From: Diplonema papillatum
Lineage: Eukaryota; Euglenozoa; Diplonemea; Diplonemida; Diplonemidae
Reading direction: 5' to 3'
DNA: 64,000 bases
Assembly (NCBI GenBank): GCA_030068145.1
Contig: JAPJBO010000008.1
Coordinates: forward strand, 124,001 to 188,000
The notes under the pieces: model-generated
Seen by the model: only the letters and a program-made list of their open reading frames with translations
The model's database searches: none
Told to the model about the DNA's origin: nothing
Made by a program: the position numbers and the translations under genes
Shown: positions 35,288 to 45,499 of the stretch, in pieces
How positions within the stretch are numbered: the stretch's first letter is position 1
Layout: every line of letters starts with the position of its first letter

Positions 35288-35371
35288 AATGGTAGTTTAA
35301 TGTCAGCTAATTTCGTGTAAAGCCCCGGCAGGGAACGAAATTTACCAAACAGGAACGCTGAATCTTTTCTT
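35288..35371 (+). repeat. 84-bp direct repeat, inner copy (outer copy 38996-39079)
   Basis: The 84 bp from AATGGTAGTTTAATGTCAGC to GAACGCTGAATCTTTTCTT reappear exactly 3708 bp downstream, directly outside the right inverted terminal repeat. This could be a split-direct-repeat relic or the trace of recombination between element copies. Confidence 0.85.
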
Positions 35372-35485
35372 ACCTAGTTTGGTTCATTTCGGGAACTGTC
35401 GCTTTCCGGAACTGACCTCCTTATTTCGAAACAGCGTCGAACACGCGATTGGATGAGGGGATCCCACGGGATCTGGCTAATAGGA

Positions 35486-35846
35486 TTGATTGTGGTCTCT
35501 TTTGGCCTGCTCCTGTGCCCAAGCCCGCACACGCCGGCTCCCAGGTTGATTGTGGTCTCTTTTGGCCTGCTCCTGACGAGATCCCACGGGATCTGGCTAA
35601 TAGGATTGATTGTGGTCTCTTTTGGCCTGCTTCCTTTAGTCGGGCCTCCAGGTTGATTGTGGTCTCTTTTGGCCTGCTCCTGTGCCCAAGCCCGCACACG
35701 CCGGCTCCCAGGTTGATTGTGGTCTCTTTTGGCCTGCTCCTGACGAGATCCCACGGGATCTGGCTACTAGGATTGATTGTGGTCTCTTTTGGCCTGCTTC
35801 CTTTAGTCGGGCCTCCAGGTTGATAGTGGTCTCTTTTGGCCTGCTC
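35486..35846 (+). repeat. higher-order tandem array, 60+60+47-bp monomers
   Basis: The core TTGATTGTGGTCTCTTTTGG (CCTGCT) starts at 35486, 35546, 35606, 35653, 35713, 35773 and 35820. The spacing pattern 60-60-47 repeats, giving a 167-bp trimeric unit. Linkers alternate between TGTGCCCAAGCCCGCACACG, ACGAGATCCCACGGGATC and CTTTAGTCGGGCCTC types. It lies between the divergent recombinase and gag-like ORFs, where a promoter would be expected. Confidence 0.85.
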
Positions 35847-35972
35847 CTGCGCCCGAGCCTAGGCGCGGCTCTGCTTCCAGGTATTGTGCCCAGGTGTTGA
35901 GGTGTCTTTTTATCTCTGTATGAACCGGCTGAGTTTCTCCGGGGACTTCACACAAGGCGGCCGTTGCGAGGT

Positions 35973-36266
35973 ATGGCTTCAGATTCCTACCAGGAAGGAG
36001 GGAATGTCAATGATGTCGCTCGGGCAGTTCTGGGAAGGCAGGGTTTCGGCGCTGCAAGGCGGGTCGGATGGCAGCGGACTCCGGAGCGCCCGGGCCTTCC
36101 CCAAGCACAGCAAGAACGCAAGTCCCTTCTTACTGCTCGACTCGGACCGTCCCGATCACGACCGGCAGCTCAGCCGAGGGACCAAGCCCGCGGGCATGAT
36201 CGTAAGCGGAACGGCTCAAGGCCCGAAGAAGATGCTTTACTGAAGAGGTCTAAGACGGGCAATTGA
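35973..36266 (+). CDS. possible gag-like ORF of the DIRS-like element
   Basis: A short ATG-started frame (M-A-S-D-S-Y-Q-E-G-G-N-V-N-D-V-A) becomes Arg/Gln/Pro-rich and basic, as expected for a nucleic-acid-binding structural protein. It precedes the RT ORF by ~230 bp and sits where DIRS-order elements place gag. There is no zinc knuckle or family match, so the call rests mainly on position. Confidence 0.35.
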   Translation: MASDSYQEGGNVNDVARAVLGRQGFGAARRVGWQRTPERPGLPQAQQERKSLLTARLGPSRSRPAAQPRDQARGHDRKRNGSRPEEDALLKRSKTGN

Positions 36267-36344
36267 CTCCCAAGTGACATGACATCTTCGCCTTCCCCTG
36301 CCCCACGCCTATCAACCGACCCCGGCCATTCTTATCAAGGAATC

Positions 36345-36606
36345 AAGTCATCACCATCAGCCGAGTCATCGGTACCATACCCGACTCGGCTCTGCCGTGT
36401 CTGTTAGTCAGCAAGAGGGCGTCTTCGGAATTCCACCATCACACCACCATCAACCGAGTCATCGGCACCATACCCGACTCGGCTCTGCCGCGTCTGTTGA
36501 TCAGCAAGAGGGCGTCTTCGGAACTCTACCATCACACCACCATCAGCCGAGTCATCGGCGCCGTTTCTGTTAATCAGCAAGAGGGCGTCTTCGGAATCCC
36601 ACCATC
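36345..36606 (+). repeat. 93-bp tandem repeat overlapping the start of the RT frame
   Basis: CCGAGTCATCGG recurs at 36361, 36454 and 36547 (period 93 bp = 31 codons). Units include ACCATACCCGACTCGGCTCT and CAGCAAGAGGGCGTCTTCGG. The third unit is shortened. Because the period keeps the frame, copy number could vary without breaking the ORF. Confidence 0.85.
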
Positions 36607-38605
36607 ACGCAGCCGTCTGTCGCCCGGCGAGATTCAGGATGTTCTGAAGAGGCACTCCTTCACCGAGAAAGCTCTCGACGCCATGCCAGCGGTGAAGGAG
36701 ATGCCCCAGCTCGATGGCGAAGTGGAGGCCACAATCAGTTGTTCCTCGGCAACACCGGTTCATGAGGCGCAGCGTATGCGCTCACAGTTCTTGACTCGCT
36801 GGAGGAAGAGGTCGGACGAGCTGTCGCCCCACGAAGGAGATCCTTGTCACGTCGAACTACTCGGCGAGATGCTTCGCGACCTGCGCATCTCAGGCGCTGA
36901 CGATCTCCTGTTCCACCTGAAGACGGGTTGCCCCATGTCAGGCGTGGTCGGGTACGGAGGGCTCTACACTCCGGGACCCCCCGGGGCACCTGAGATGACA
37001 GAGGAGGAGTTGGTCCGGCGTCTGGGCGACGTTCTAGCGAGGTCGGTGCGGGCCATCCGTTCCGACTCCAAGGATAACAGGCTGGCGATATGGCGCTCCG
37101 TGCAGAAGGAGGTTGCTGCCGGTTATATGGTAGCGGTTCGTCCCCCAGCTAACGCCGTCTATCTCAGGAGGTTCCTGATTCGCCAAGTGAAGTTTGACGA
37201 CGAGGGCTCCCGCATCAAGGAGCGGGCCTGCGACGATGGTCGCATGGCACTGGTGAACAAGTCCGTCCACATGTCGACGCCGGTGAAGTTGGACACGACG
37301 GATGTGTACGTGGAGGTGGCCAGGCGGGTGGCTTTCGGACGACCCCGCCGCCACGTTCCGGTCTGTGGGTCTGGACCACAAGGACGCGTACCGCCAGTTG
37401 CGCGCCAGGAACGACAGGCTGTGCAGGTGCGTCGTCGTGGAGAACCCTGAGGATGGTGAGGTGGCGTACTTCCGGATGGAGCGGCTATCCTTCGGCGAGA
37501 CAGCGGCTGTTGTGCACTACAACGCTTTCGCAAGGATCCTGGCGAGGTTGGTCCGCCGCGGGCTCCGGCTTCCGTTGTGCCAGTATTACGACGACTTCGC
37601 CGCCCCGACCCTGGCCTCGGACGATCGGGCGCTGACTGACGTCCTGGAACTTCTCCAGGACATTCTTCGGACGTCATTCAACGAGGAGAAGACGTCGGCA
37701 AACAACTACTTTCGCCATCTCGGCTTGATGTTTACCATCAAAACGGAAGCAGTGAGGTCGGAATCTCAGGGCCCAGGAGGCAGGGTCTCATTCACATGCT
37801 GGAGGGAATCCTGAGCCGCGATTCCTTGTCGCCGGGGGAGGCTGCGTCGTTGGCAGGTAAGCTCGCCTTCGCGACTTCGGCGCTCTTCGGCAGGATTGGC
37901 CGCGTGCCACTCCAGCCGATCTACAGGCGCTCCAATGCGTCATCGACTTTTGCAGGGTTCAAGTTAGGTGTCGATCTTCGAGCATCCGTGAGATGGTGGG
38001 CAAGCACGCTGGCCGCAGGAGAGTTGTGTTTCAGAAGATCTGTGCCCCTTCGTCTAGTGCAGCCCGGCGTAGGCACCAGATTTGTCCTCTTCACCGATGT
38101 CTGCCTCTTCGGTCTTGGCGCGGTCTTAGCTACGGTCGTAGATGGCTTTCCTACCGCGGTCGAATACTTCGCGCATCCTGTCCCCCCGGCGGGCTCAGAG
38201 CTGCAGATCCACCACCTCGAGTTTGCTGCGGTCTCGGTTGCGTTCTCCCTGTGGTTCAATGACAGATTCGACTTCACCGTCTCAGTCTGGGTTGACAACA
38301 GCATCGTGCTGGGCAGCCTGATACAAGGGCGGACAAAGGCTAAAGAGCTTCTTCTTCCGGTTCATGCGTTCTGGGAGCGTCTAGCTAGGTCCAGAGGCGA
38401 TGCGTGGTTCGAGAGGGTACCGGGGGAGGACAACCTCTCTGACCTTCCCAGCCGGCTCAACCATGCCTGGGCGGATATTCCATTTAAGGGTCTACGACCC
38501 AAGAGAAGGGACGTAGAACAACGGATCGTCGACGAAGCGATCGCGGATGTGCTCGGGGGCAGTCTGTCCGGCCTGGTAGGCTCTTCCGCGTCGCCTGAGC
38601 CGTGA
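36497..38605 (+). pseudogene. reverse transcriptase-RNase H polyprotein of the DIRS-like element, two frameshifts
   Basis: Three frame segments make one product. Segment 1 (to ~37330) has the fingers region, R-R-F-L-I-R-Q and R-A-C-D-D-G-R-M-A-L-V-N. Segment 2 (~37340-37790) has motif A D-H-K-D-A-Y-R-Q-L, S-F-G-E-T-A-A-V-V (motif B) and the catalytic Q-Y-Y-D-D-F. Segment 3 (to 38605) has S-P-G-E-A-A-S-L-A-G-K-L and an RNase H domain with F-T-D-V, H-H-L-E-F, W-V-D-N-S and N-L-S-D-L-P-S-R-L. Together they would copy element RNA into DNA and degrade the template. The shifts near 37330 and 37790 are +/-1 changes, either mutations or, less likely, programmed. There is no aspartic protease or DDE integrase, as usual for this order. 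Confidence 0.82.
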
Positions 38606-38688
38606 GAGGAGGAAAGAGAAGACGCAGGGCATCTGCGGCGCTCCTTTCGTTCGTTCTCACGCCAAGGTCCATTGGGATACGTGCCATT

Positions 38689-38995
38689 GGGTGAATCCCA
38701 CTAGACATGCGAGGTGAGCGGCCCCGACGGCCAGCATTCGCAAGCTGTTGCGCCCGCCAGTGCTTAGAGTGTCGGACAACTGTCGTGGTTGTTGCCGCCG
38801 CGCAAGCCGCCACCGTTTGGCCACGGCTCGCACGCGCAGCCTCGCAGGGAGACTTCGCCGGTCGGCTCTGTGCCATAGCTTGGCGGGCCAGTTAAGGGCC
38901 GTAACCGTTAGAGAACTGTTTGTCGGAAGAGCGCATTAAACATACGTTGAATTAGCGGAATGAGAAGGGAACCACGGCTCCGAGGGAGGTAATTT
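38689..38995. repeat. right inverted terminal repeat of the DIRS-like element
   Basis: This is the reverse complement of 33336-33656. Its outer part lacks a 14-bp stretch present at the left end. Confidence 0.9.
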
Positions 38996-39079
38996 AATGG
39001 TAGTTTAATGTCAGCTAATTTCGTGTAAAGCCCCGGCAGGGAACGAAATTTACCAAACAGGAACGCTGAATCTTTTCTT
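38996..39079 (+). repeat. 84-bp direct repeat, outer copy
   Basis: It is identical to 35288-35371 as far as can be read, and begins immediately after the right inverted terminal repeat. Confidence 0.85.
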
Positions 39080-39101
39080 CCCGCCCACCCTGCCCCAGAA
39101 A

Positions 39102-39240
39102 AGATGATTGGGCGGGTCGCGTTTCTGCGGACCTCGTTCAATGAGGAAGAGTGGAGGGACGTGAGTAGAAGCCTCCGAAGCCTCCCGGACGATGGAAAAC
39201 CAATCTCATTCACTCGAAAAAGGCGAGGCGGGGAGCCGTA
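39102..39240 (+). pseudogene. short coding-like fragment of unknown origin
   Basis: A 45-codon frame from an ATG at about 39102 (M-I-G-R-V-A-F-L-R-T-S-F-N-E-E-E-W-R-D, then S-L-P-D-D-G-K-P-I-S-F) has natural amino-acid composition and ends at TAG. It is too short to identify. It may be an exon or element fragment caught between the DIRS-like element and lyase copy 2. Confidence 0.3.
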
Positions 39241-39359
39241 GGAAAACTACGGCTGGAAAACTACGAGTGCAGAAAACTATCTTGTCCTCGAGAACAACGG
39301 CTATTATTTCCCCTCGGCATGTTTTTGCCCGCGGGTGTCAAACCAGCTAAAGTGACGGA

Positions 39360-41624
39360 ATGACTTTCATTGGGTATATTTCGAAACGGTATCAACCACC
39401 CACAGAACCTGATGGCTTTGCGCAGAACAGCGACGGAACAATTGGTGGTCTCGGAGGCCGCGCTGTGCAGGTGACAACAGGGACTGAATTGATGGCTGCC
39501 ATTTGTGGGCGAGAGACGCCGGATACACCGATCGTCATTTTTGTTGACGGAACAATCACGCTGGACAACACTGACCATGAGGAGGCCAAGAAAGCCGGTT
39601 CGAGCTGCACCACGGGAAACAACCAGATCCGCCTTGACAAGGTCTCGCACGTGACCATCCTCGGTTTTGGTAACGCAAAGTTCGAGCAAATCGGCATTTC
39701 GGTTGTGCAATCGTCAAACATTGTGTTTCAGGGCCTGTACGTGAGCGATGTGAAGAAGGAACCCGGTTGGCCTGAATCGAATGGGGGTGACGCAATGGGC
39801 TTCTCGAGGGCGACCAACATTTGGATTGACCACTGCACCATTGAAGCATTTGGCACTGAGAACCGAGGATACGACGGGTTGATGGACATGACCAGCGGGA
39901 CGCAGAACATCACTGTGTCGTACTGTGCTCTCCTCAACTCTGGTCGTGGTGGCCTCATGGGCGGGAGCAGCTCGGATAACGCCAACAGCTTTGTCACGTT
40001 CCACCACAATTACTACTGGTACGTGTCGGAGCGGCTGCCGTTGCTGCGCTACGGTACGATCCACACTTACAACAATTACGTGGTTGGGATTTCGCACTCT
40101 GGCATCAACCCGAGGCGAGGCGGGAAGGCGAAGATCGAGAACAACTACTTTTACAACAGCTTCAACCCGTTCGGCACGTTCTGGGACTCAGTGCCGGGGT
40201 TCTGGGACATCTCCGGCAACGTGCTCGACAACATCACGTGGCACCAGTGGACGGCGAACGACATCATTCCAGGTGATGACGCAACTTCGACGATCAACAT
40301 CACGATTGACTACGACTACACACTGGACAACGCATCGTGCGTTCCCGATCTGGTGCTGGCAACTGCAGGTGCAGGCAGAGGGTTCCGTGTCTCAGATGGG
40401 GCTTGCGGTGTTGAGGGGAACCCCACGTCTCCGGTTCCATCGCTGCCGGACCCGAACACGGCAGCTACGCCGATCCCATACGTTTCGGATCCGAGCTTGA
40501 GGAAGCCCGACGCATTCGCCACCGGAACGACTGGAGGTGACGGAGGCGACGTGCAAATTGTTGAGTCGGGGACAGCAATTCTTGAAGCCATCTGCAACCG
40601 TCCGTCAAGAGACTCGCCGTTGGTTCTTTACTTCGAAGGCGAAGCGACCCTTGAGACCACGGACACTGCCAACACGGTAGGTCCGTCGTGCACAATCCTG
40701 CCGAATGTGATTAGTTTCGTCAACGTGTCGAACATCACACTTCACGGTTACAACGGGGGTGAGCTTCACGGCATCGGCATCCACATTGCGGACGCGTCGA
40801 ACATCATCATCAAGCGCCTTCTGATTAAGGACGTCTTTGACACCAACGATGCGTCGGCTTCGAACTCTGGAGTGGCTATCCGAACCAGTGGCAAGGTGGA
40901 GAATGTGTGGATTGACCACATTGCGTTCGACGGCCGTGAAAGCGACGACGCTGCGAAGGGTCTGCTGGAGCTCAGCGGCGAAACGAGCCAGCTGACAGTG
41001 TCTTACTGCGCGTTCAAGTGGGACCTGCCTTCTTGCTTCGTTGTTGTGAAAGACAGCAGCACGCGCATCGCAATGCACCACAACCAGTTCAACGACGCAG
41101 GCAATTCGCTTGGATGCATGGTCAGCCTGGAGTCTGGCGAAACTCACTTGTTCAACAACCGCATCTACAAATCGGAGACTGTGGGTGTGAACGTGAAGGA
41201 GAATGCTGAGGTGCTGCTGGAGCTGAACGTGTTTGAGGATGCGGTGAACCCGTTCGGCTCGATCAACTCGCCGGTGGCAGGAAAGTGGGTGCTGAAGAAG
41301 AACGAGTTCAAGAGTGTAACCTGGACGTCTTTCAACAGCGACGACGTTCCTGGCGGTCCTGACATGGAATCCACTGGGTCGATGACGGTTCCGTACGTCG
41401 CGGACATGGACATTCTGCCCTGCTTGGCCGTTGTTCTTCCCATGGCCGGCGACGGCAACCGTGACTCGAAGTTCGATTGCTACTCGCTCGTCGAAGACCT
41501 TCTCAGTATGCTTTTTTGCACGCGAGTTCCGCACGCAGAGAAAGGTAGGCTGGAAGATGCCACAAGCAAAGAAAGACGTCCCCAACCCCGCATGTTAGTG
41601 TCGCCTCCGTTTATCTCGTGTTAG
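39360..41624 (+). CDS. two-domain pectate lyase-like protein (PL1), copy 2, no signal peptide
   Basis: The ORF (754 aa) is >98% identical to copy 1 by eye from about 39741 on, and its last ~120 bp match copy 1 exactly. The first ~130 residues are partly different: it starts M-T-F-I-G-Y-I-S-K-R-Y-Q and has no hydrophobic leader. Homology to the other copies truly begins near the CCCACAG at about 39400-39407, which looks like a splice acceptor, so the ATG at 39360 may lie in an intron and a leader exon may be elsewhere. Domain 1 catalytic motifs (W-I-D-H-C, D-G-x-x-D, R-L-P-L-L-R-Y) are intact; domain 2 lacks R-x-P-x-x-R. The same 33-nt donor/acceptor interval as copy 1 is at 41506-41538. Confidence 0.8.
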   Translation: MTFIGYISKRYQPPTEPDGFAQNSDGTIGGLGGRAVQVTTGTELMAAICGRETPDTPIVIFVDGTITLDNTDHEEAKKAGSSCTTGNNQIRLDKVSHVTILGFGNAKFEQIGISVVQSSNIVFQGLYVSDVKKEPGWPESNGGDAMGFSRATNIWIDHCTIEAFGTENRGYDGLMDMTSGTQNITVSYCALLNSGRGGLMGGSSSDNANSFVTFHHNYYWYVSERLPLLRYGTIHTYNNYVVGISHSGINPRRGGKAKIENNYFYNSFNPFGTFWDSVPGFWDISGNVLDNITWHQWTANDIIPGDDATSTINITIDYDYTLDNASCVPDLVLATAGAGRGFRVSDGACGVEGNPTSPVPSLPDPNTAATPIPYVSDPSLRKPDAFATGTTGGDGGDVQIVESGTAILEAICNRPSRDSPLVLYFEGEATLETTDTANTVGPSCTILPNVISFVNVSNITLHGYNGGELHGIGIHIADASNIIIKRLLIKDVFDTNDASASNSGVAIRTSGKVENVWIDHIAFDGRESDDAAKGLLELSGETSQLTVSYCAFKWDLPSCFVVVKDSSTRIAMHHNQFNDAGNSLGCMVSLESGETHLFNNRIYKSETVGVNVKENAEVLLELNVFEDAVNPFGSINSPVAGKWVLKKNEFKSVTWTSFNSDDVPGGPDMESTGSMTVPYVADMDILPCLAVVLPMAGDGNRDSKFDCYSLVEDLLSMLFCTRVPHAEKGRLEDATSKERRPQPRMLVSPPFISC

Positions 41625-41633
41625 TGTCGCGTT

Positions 41634-43021
41634 AAATTACCTCCCTCGAGATGGGTCACTCGGAGCAGTGGTTCCCTTCTCATTCCGCTAATTTAACGTA
41701 TGTTTAATGCGCTCTTCCGACAAACAGTTCTCTAACGGTTACGGCCCTTAACTGGCCCACCAAGCTATGGGACAGAGCCGACCGGCGAAGTCTCCCTGCG
41801 AGGCTGCGCGTGCGAGCCGTGGCCAAACGGTGGCGGCTTGCGCGGCGGCAACAACCACGACAGTTGTCCGACACTCTAAGCACTGGCGGGCGCAACAGCT
41901 TGCGAATGCTGGCCGTCGGGGCCGCTCACCTCGCATGTCTAGTGGGATTCACCCTTCACCGCGTCGGCCCCGGCAGGCCAGGGACCGCAACCAAAACAAA
42001 AAGAAAAACAAAACTTCTGACGACGAGGGGAGCCGGAGCAAGGAAGATACCGGTCATCCCACTCGGGTCCGAGCGGTGTAAAAGTGGGCGAGCGAGACCG
42101 GGTTGTAGAAACGAACCGCCTCAACACACCCCGGGTCCCTTAGGACTTTCTCACCGTAGTGGGTCACCATATCTCCCGACGCCCAATCACCCATCTTCTG
42201 AACCTGCATGGGGTCCATACCCGACTTCAGAAGGGTGCAACAACCACCTATCCGGGCACTGTGGGTTAGAAAACGCGCCCTCGTCCGTCCCGAGCCGTCG
42301 CCGTCATTCAGCGGCTGCAGGATGCCTCGCTTCCCCGCGGTCCCGCGAAGGGCATCCCTAAACGAGGCATAGACGGGAAACGGGCACAAGAGGCGTCTCC
42401 CCTTGGCCATGAGTTTCAGAAGGGAAAAGACCTCGACAGGGCAGTACCGAATGGACTCTGGCACGCCGTCGGGTCCGTTAGGCAGGAGCAAAGGGGGCAA
42501 CAGATTGATGCTTTCAAAGGTGAGGTATCTACTGCACGTCCCTTTTGCCTTGGACATAGTCCATTCAACCCTCACGCCGCCCTCGCCGACGCGGACATCC
42601 TCCGTCAGGATCGACTGCATGCTGGATGCCCTTAGGAGAGTAAAGTGCTCACCCAGCAGCTGCAGCGCCGCGCCGTACTCGCCAACGGTCCGCACGAAGC
42701 CGAAGATCTGACGGAACTGTGCGGCGCCTAGGGGCTCGCCACTCTCAGGGTCAGGCGCCGCTCTCTTCAACGCTCTGATCATCCTGCGGATGTCGTCGGC
42801 AGGATCCTCGAGAACCCAACCGTCAGCCGTGTTCTCGGCTAAGATGGCGTTGATGATGTTGTGGGGCGCCTTATACGCCTCATCCTCCATGCCGGACAGG
42901 TATCCGCCGAAGGTCTCAAGCCTCCGGACCGTTGCCGGGTATGGCTGCACGCCCTCGCTCGCACACCACTCCTTGTAAGTGGCCGTGTTCGAGTTGTAGA
43001 CCCTCCTGGTGCCTGCGGCTC
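41634..43021. mobile_element. truncated second copy of the DIRS-like element (left half)
   Basis: The interval reproduces 33336-34723 at a constant offset of 8298 bp, including the left inverted repeat (41634-41954) and the recombinase gene. Because the flanking lyase sequence is duplicated at the same offset, this is one segmental duplication of at least 3.3 kb (31443-34722 to 39741-43020), not a second insertion. The RT half and right terminus are absent. Confidence 0.85.
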
Positions 43022-43034
43022 CCGATGGAAACAC
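42054..43034 (-). CDS. tyrosine recombinase, duplicate copy
   Basis: This 326-residue frame has the same catalytic set as the first copy (box I Arg, beta Lys, HxxR, Trp, Tyr). Identity ends at 43021; the first four residues (starting at a GTG) come from unrelated flanking sequence, so the natural N-terminus is missing. Its inverted repeat partner is gone, so it cannot move on its own unless served in trans. Confidence 0.78.
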   Translation of the reverse strand: MFPSGAAGTRRVYNSNTATYKEWCASEGVQPYPATVRRLETFGGYLSGMEDEAYKAPHNIINAILAENTADGWVLEDPADDIRRMIRALKRAAPDPESGEPLGAAQFRQIFGFVRTVGEYGAALQLLGEHFTLLRASSMQSILTEDVRVGEGGVRVEWTMSKAKGTCSRYLTFESINLLPPLLLPNGPDGVPESIRYCPVEVFSLLKLMAKGRRLLCPFPVYASFRDALRGTAGKRGILQPLNDGDGSGRTRARFLTHSARIGGCCTLLKSGMDPMQVQKMGDWASGDMVTHYGEKVLRDPGCVEAVRFYNPVSLAHFYTARTRVG

Positions 43035-44490
43035 GAAGTCAAGCAGGAGAGACGAGCAGCGCAGAATGAGCGCAAGACGGGCGCCAAGAGCAGATTAGGA
43101 CGTTGGGACCGTCCCAAGCCGAAGAAGAGTCCAAAAGCGAAGCAACAACACCAACACGGAGACGCAAACCGAAGGCAGCCAAGCAGACCTCCCAGGGCAG
43201 GGGGGAACCTGCGGCGGTGAAGTACCGAAGCTTATCCGAGTGTCCGATGAAACCCATTGTCAATACCACCCAACGACTGCGACGCGCGTGCGAAATGTCG
43301 GACGCTAGCGTCTGTCAAGAGCATGCGTGACTCAGCCGTGTTTTAAAGGTGAGATGAGAGGCATCGGCTCACTCTGTCAAAGGACCATACCACTAACGCA
43401 ACAAGAAGACGACAGGTAAATTTGGCAGCACGCAATCAAGAGTCCCATGATAGACGAAAGGATGTGCTTGCTCAGCAAGCTGAGTCCAACTTGTGTCTGC
43501 ATGGAAGGGAAGCTGATAAGAAGTTACTTCTTGATCAACTGCATGCCCTCACCCGAAGCATGCCGTGTTGTTGTGGGCAAACGCTCTACGATCTCTGGAA
43601 CAGAAGGATGCAGAGCCCGAAGTACCCAAGGCTTTGCCGTGTCCGAAGTCTCCCTCTCGCCAGCGAAAGAAGCAAACAAGCTAGAGCCTCTCCTTGCGCG
43701 CCATTCCGACACTCCAATCCCTCTTGGGTTTGGGCAAGAAGGTGATCAGTAATCACGTTCAGAAGCCCAGGTGGCGTTTGCATCAGCTCCTCTACTCTGG
43801 GAGAAACCGGAAGCTCTCCGGAGATGGTACCTGCATTCCAACTCGTCCTCTTGGAAAGGCCAGTCGACGGCTGTATGCAAGTGGGCGGAGGTCCTGGGAC
43901 TGCGAAGGCGTGACCACTCCTCAAGAAGGACTCGCTGTCTCTCTGTTCTGCCCCTGCCACCATAGCCATCTTCGCCCTCTGTGGGCTGTCCAAGATATCC
44001 TGCAGATCTCGATCGGTCAGGCCTTTGCCATCCGTCGCGATAACGCGATTAATTTCAAGGACCAGTTCAAGCACGCAATGGTAGCAACTGAGCTTTTCGT
44101 TCAGTCCTCTTGGGGAACGTTGAAGGGGGCCCGGTAGCGAGCTTCACTTAGATTCCTGCAAGCGTGAGCCAACCGACTTCTGCGAGTCCTACGATAGCGT
44201 TCGAGTCGAATCCTTCACGCCACGGCGTCACGAAAGCACCACCCCCGACGCCCCCTGTCCACCGACACCCCGAAGGCTCCATTTTTCAAAATGGCTTGGC
44301 CCTTCTGTGGAAAGCCCAAGCAAGAGGAACCCCAAAGCTCCCGGTTTGGCACCGGTGCGTGGCGTTTGAAAAAATCCACTACAAAAAAAAAAAGACACTC
44401 CAAGGTCAGTTCCCCGTAGTTCCCCCTGGCTATACCGACCACACCATGCTCTCTCTTTTATTTTCCGCTAAAATTTTAAAGGGGGGAACC
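43035..44490. other. no supported gene
   Basis: Fragmentary open frames occur on both strands. A GC-biased plus-strand stretch at ~43035-43330 is rich in Lys/Arg/Gln. A minus-strand frame at 43586-44074 has no domain I recognise. A copy of the GGAAGCTCTCCGGAGATGGT motif is at about 43808. Confidence 0.4.
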
Positions 44491-45240
44491 ATGCCACCGA
44501 AAGTCGCGATGTTGCGAAATCAGCTGAAGGAGAAGGACGAGTTGACAAGGCAGCTGAGGGAGAGGGTGGCTGAGGGCTCTGTGGACGGTCGGGGCAGGAG
44601 CAGAAGCGTTGGCAGCAGCAGAAGTTCCCACAGCAGCAGTGGCAGCGGCAGCAGCCGCGTCAGTCTTGCAGCGGCCCGAAGGTGGTGGCAAGAGCGGCAC
44701 AGCATCGGCCCGAATCTGGGATACAGGGCGGTGGACAGCTCGTCCTTGCGTACGACGAGGATCCCGGCATCTTCGCGATGCTCGACGCGGAGACGAGAGA
44801 GGAGCTGACCGGGGTGGAGCGTACGCCATTTTGGACCGCTTTGTGGCGGTAAGCTACGGCAATGACGACGACGTGGAAGATGCGGAGATGCTCGGACCCA
44901 CAACCTGGCCGGTAAAGCCCTCGCCGAGGTGGTACTTCGAGGCAGTCGGGAGGTTGTACCCCTTCAGAGGAAACCCGGCCCTTCAGGAGAAGAAGGCTGG
45001 CGTGGTGGAGAAGATTCACGAGCACTTGTCCTTTAGGGCTGCTGGTAACGCCAGGACCTGGACGAAGAAGGCGAAGGAGATTCTCGACGAGCTTGAGGTG
45101 CACTGGGCAGTGTACACGACGAGGAGCGTGAGTACGGGGGTGGCCATGAGGAAGGTGCTGGAGGCTGACAGGTGTTCGGAGAGGGTCCGTGCCAACGGGC
45201 GTCACTCGCACACGAAGCGGGTTTTCGGCGCCCAAGCAGC
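44491..45240 (+). pseudogene. N-terminal (gag-like) ORF of a tyrosine-recombinase element, frameshifted
   Basis: The ATG at 44491 starts a charged coiled-coil-like segment (L-R-N-Q-L-K-E-K-D-E-L-T-R-Q-L-R-E). Coding then moves to a Gln-rich frame and to Q-L-V-L-A-Y-D-E-D-P-G-I-F-A-M-L-D-A-E. A TAA at about 44851 is bypassed in the next frame, which continues A-I-L-D-R-F-V-A-V-S-Y-G-N-D-D-D and R-W-Y-F-E-A-V-G-R-L-Y-P-F-R-G. At least two frameshifts break it. A structural or accessory role is inferred from position before the recombinase. Confidence 0.45.
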
Positions 45241-45499
45241 ACGGGGGGAAAGGAGGATCGGCCGAGGGCCAGAAGACAACTGTGTCGCGAGTTTGCGCGG
45301 GGAAAATGCATGTACAAGGAAAGCAAGTTTGCCCACGAAAAGCAATGACTGCCTGGGGAAAAAGAGCGTTTGCGCTGGAGAGCAAGGCTACGAGGGCCTC
45401 CGCAAAGCGGCAAAAGACGAGCCATCTGCAGAAGTTAAAGCGGGTGGCCGGCGTGACTGGGCTAGCCGCGGCGCCACCCCTTCTGAAGCTGCGCGCTTT

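Larger units (their letters stand above)
33336..38995. mobile_element. DIRS/Kangaroo-like tyrosine-recombinase retrotransposon
   Basis: The element is bounded by ~310-bp inverted repeats (33336-33656 and 38689-38995). It encodes a tyrosine recombinase on the minus strand, then a tandem array, then a gag-like ORF and RT-RNase H on the plus strand. Inverted termini and a recombinase instead of an integrase define DIRS-order elements; a recombinase in opposite orientation to RT is known from Kangaroo of Volvox (recalled). The left end abuts lyase copy 1 at GTGTCGCGTT. In copy 4 the same word continues into other sequence, consistent with an unoccupied site. No target duplication is obvious. Two frameshifts in the RT ORF suggest it is inactive. 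Confidence 0.75.

Noticed and set aside
35449..35900. Hydrophobic repetitive frames on the plus strand
   Set aside because: They are by-products of the 60/60/47-bp array.
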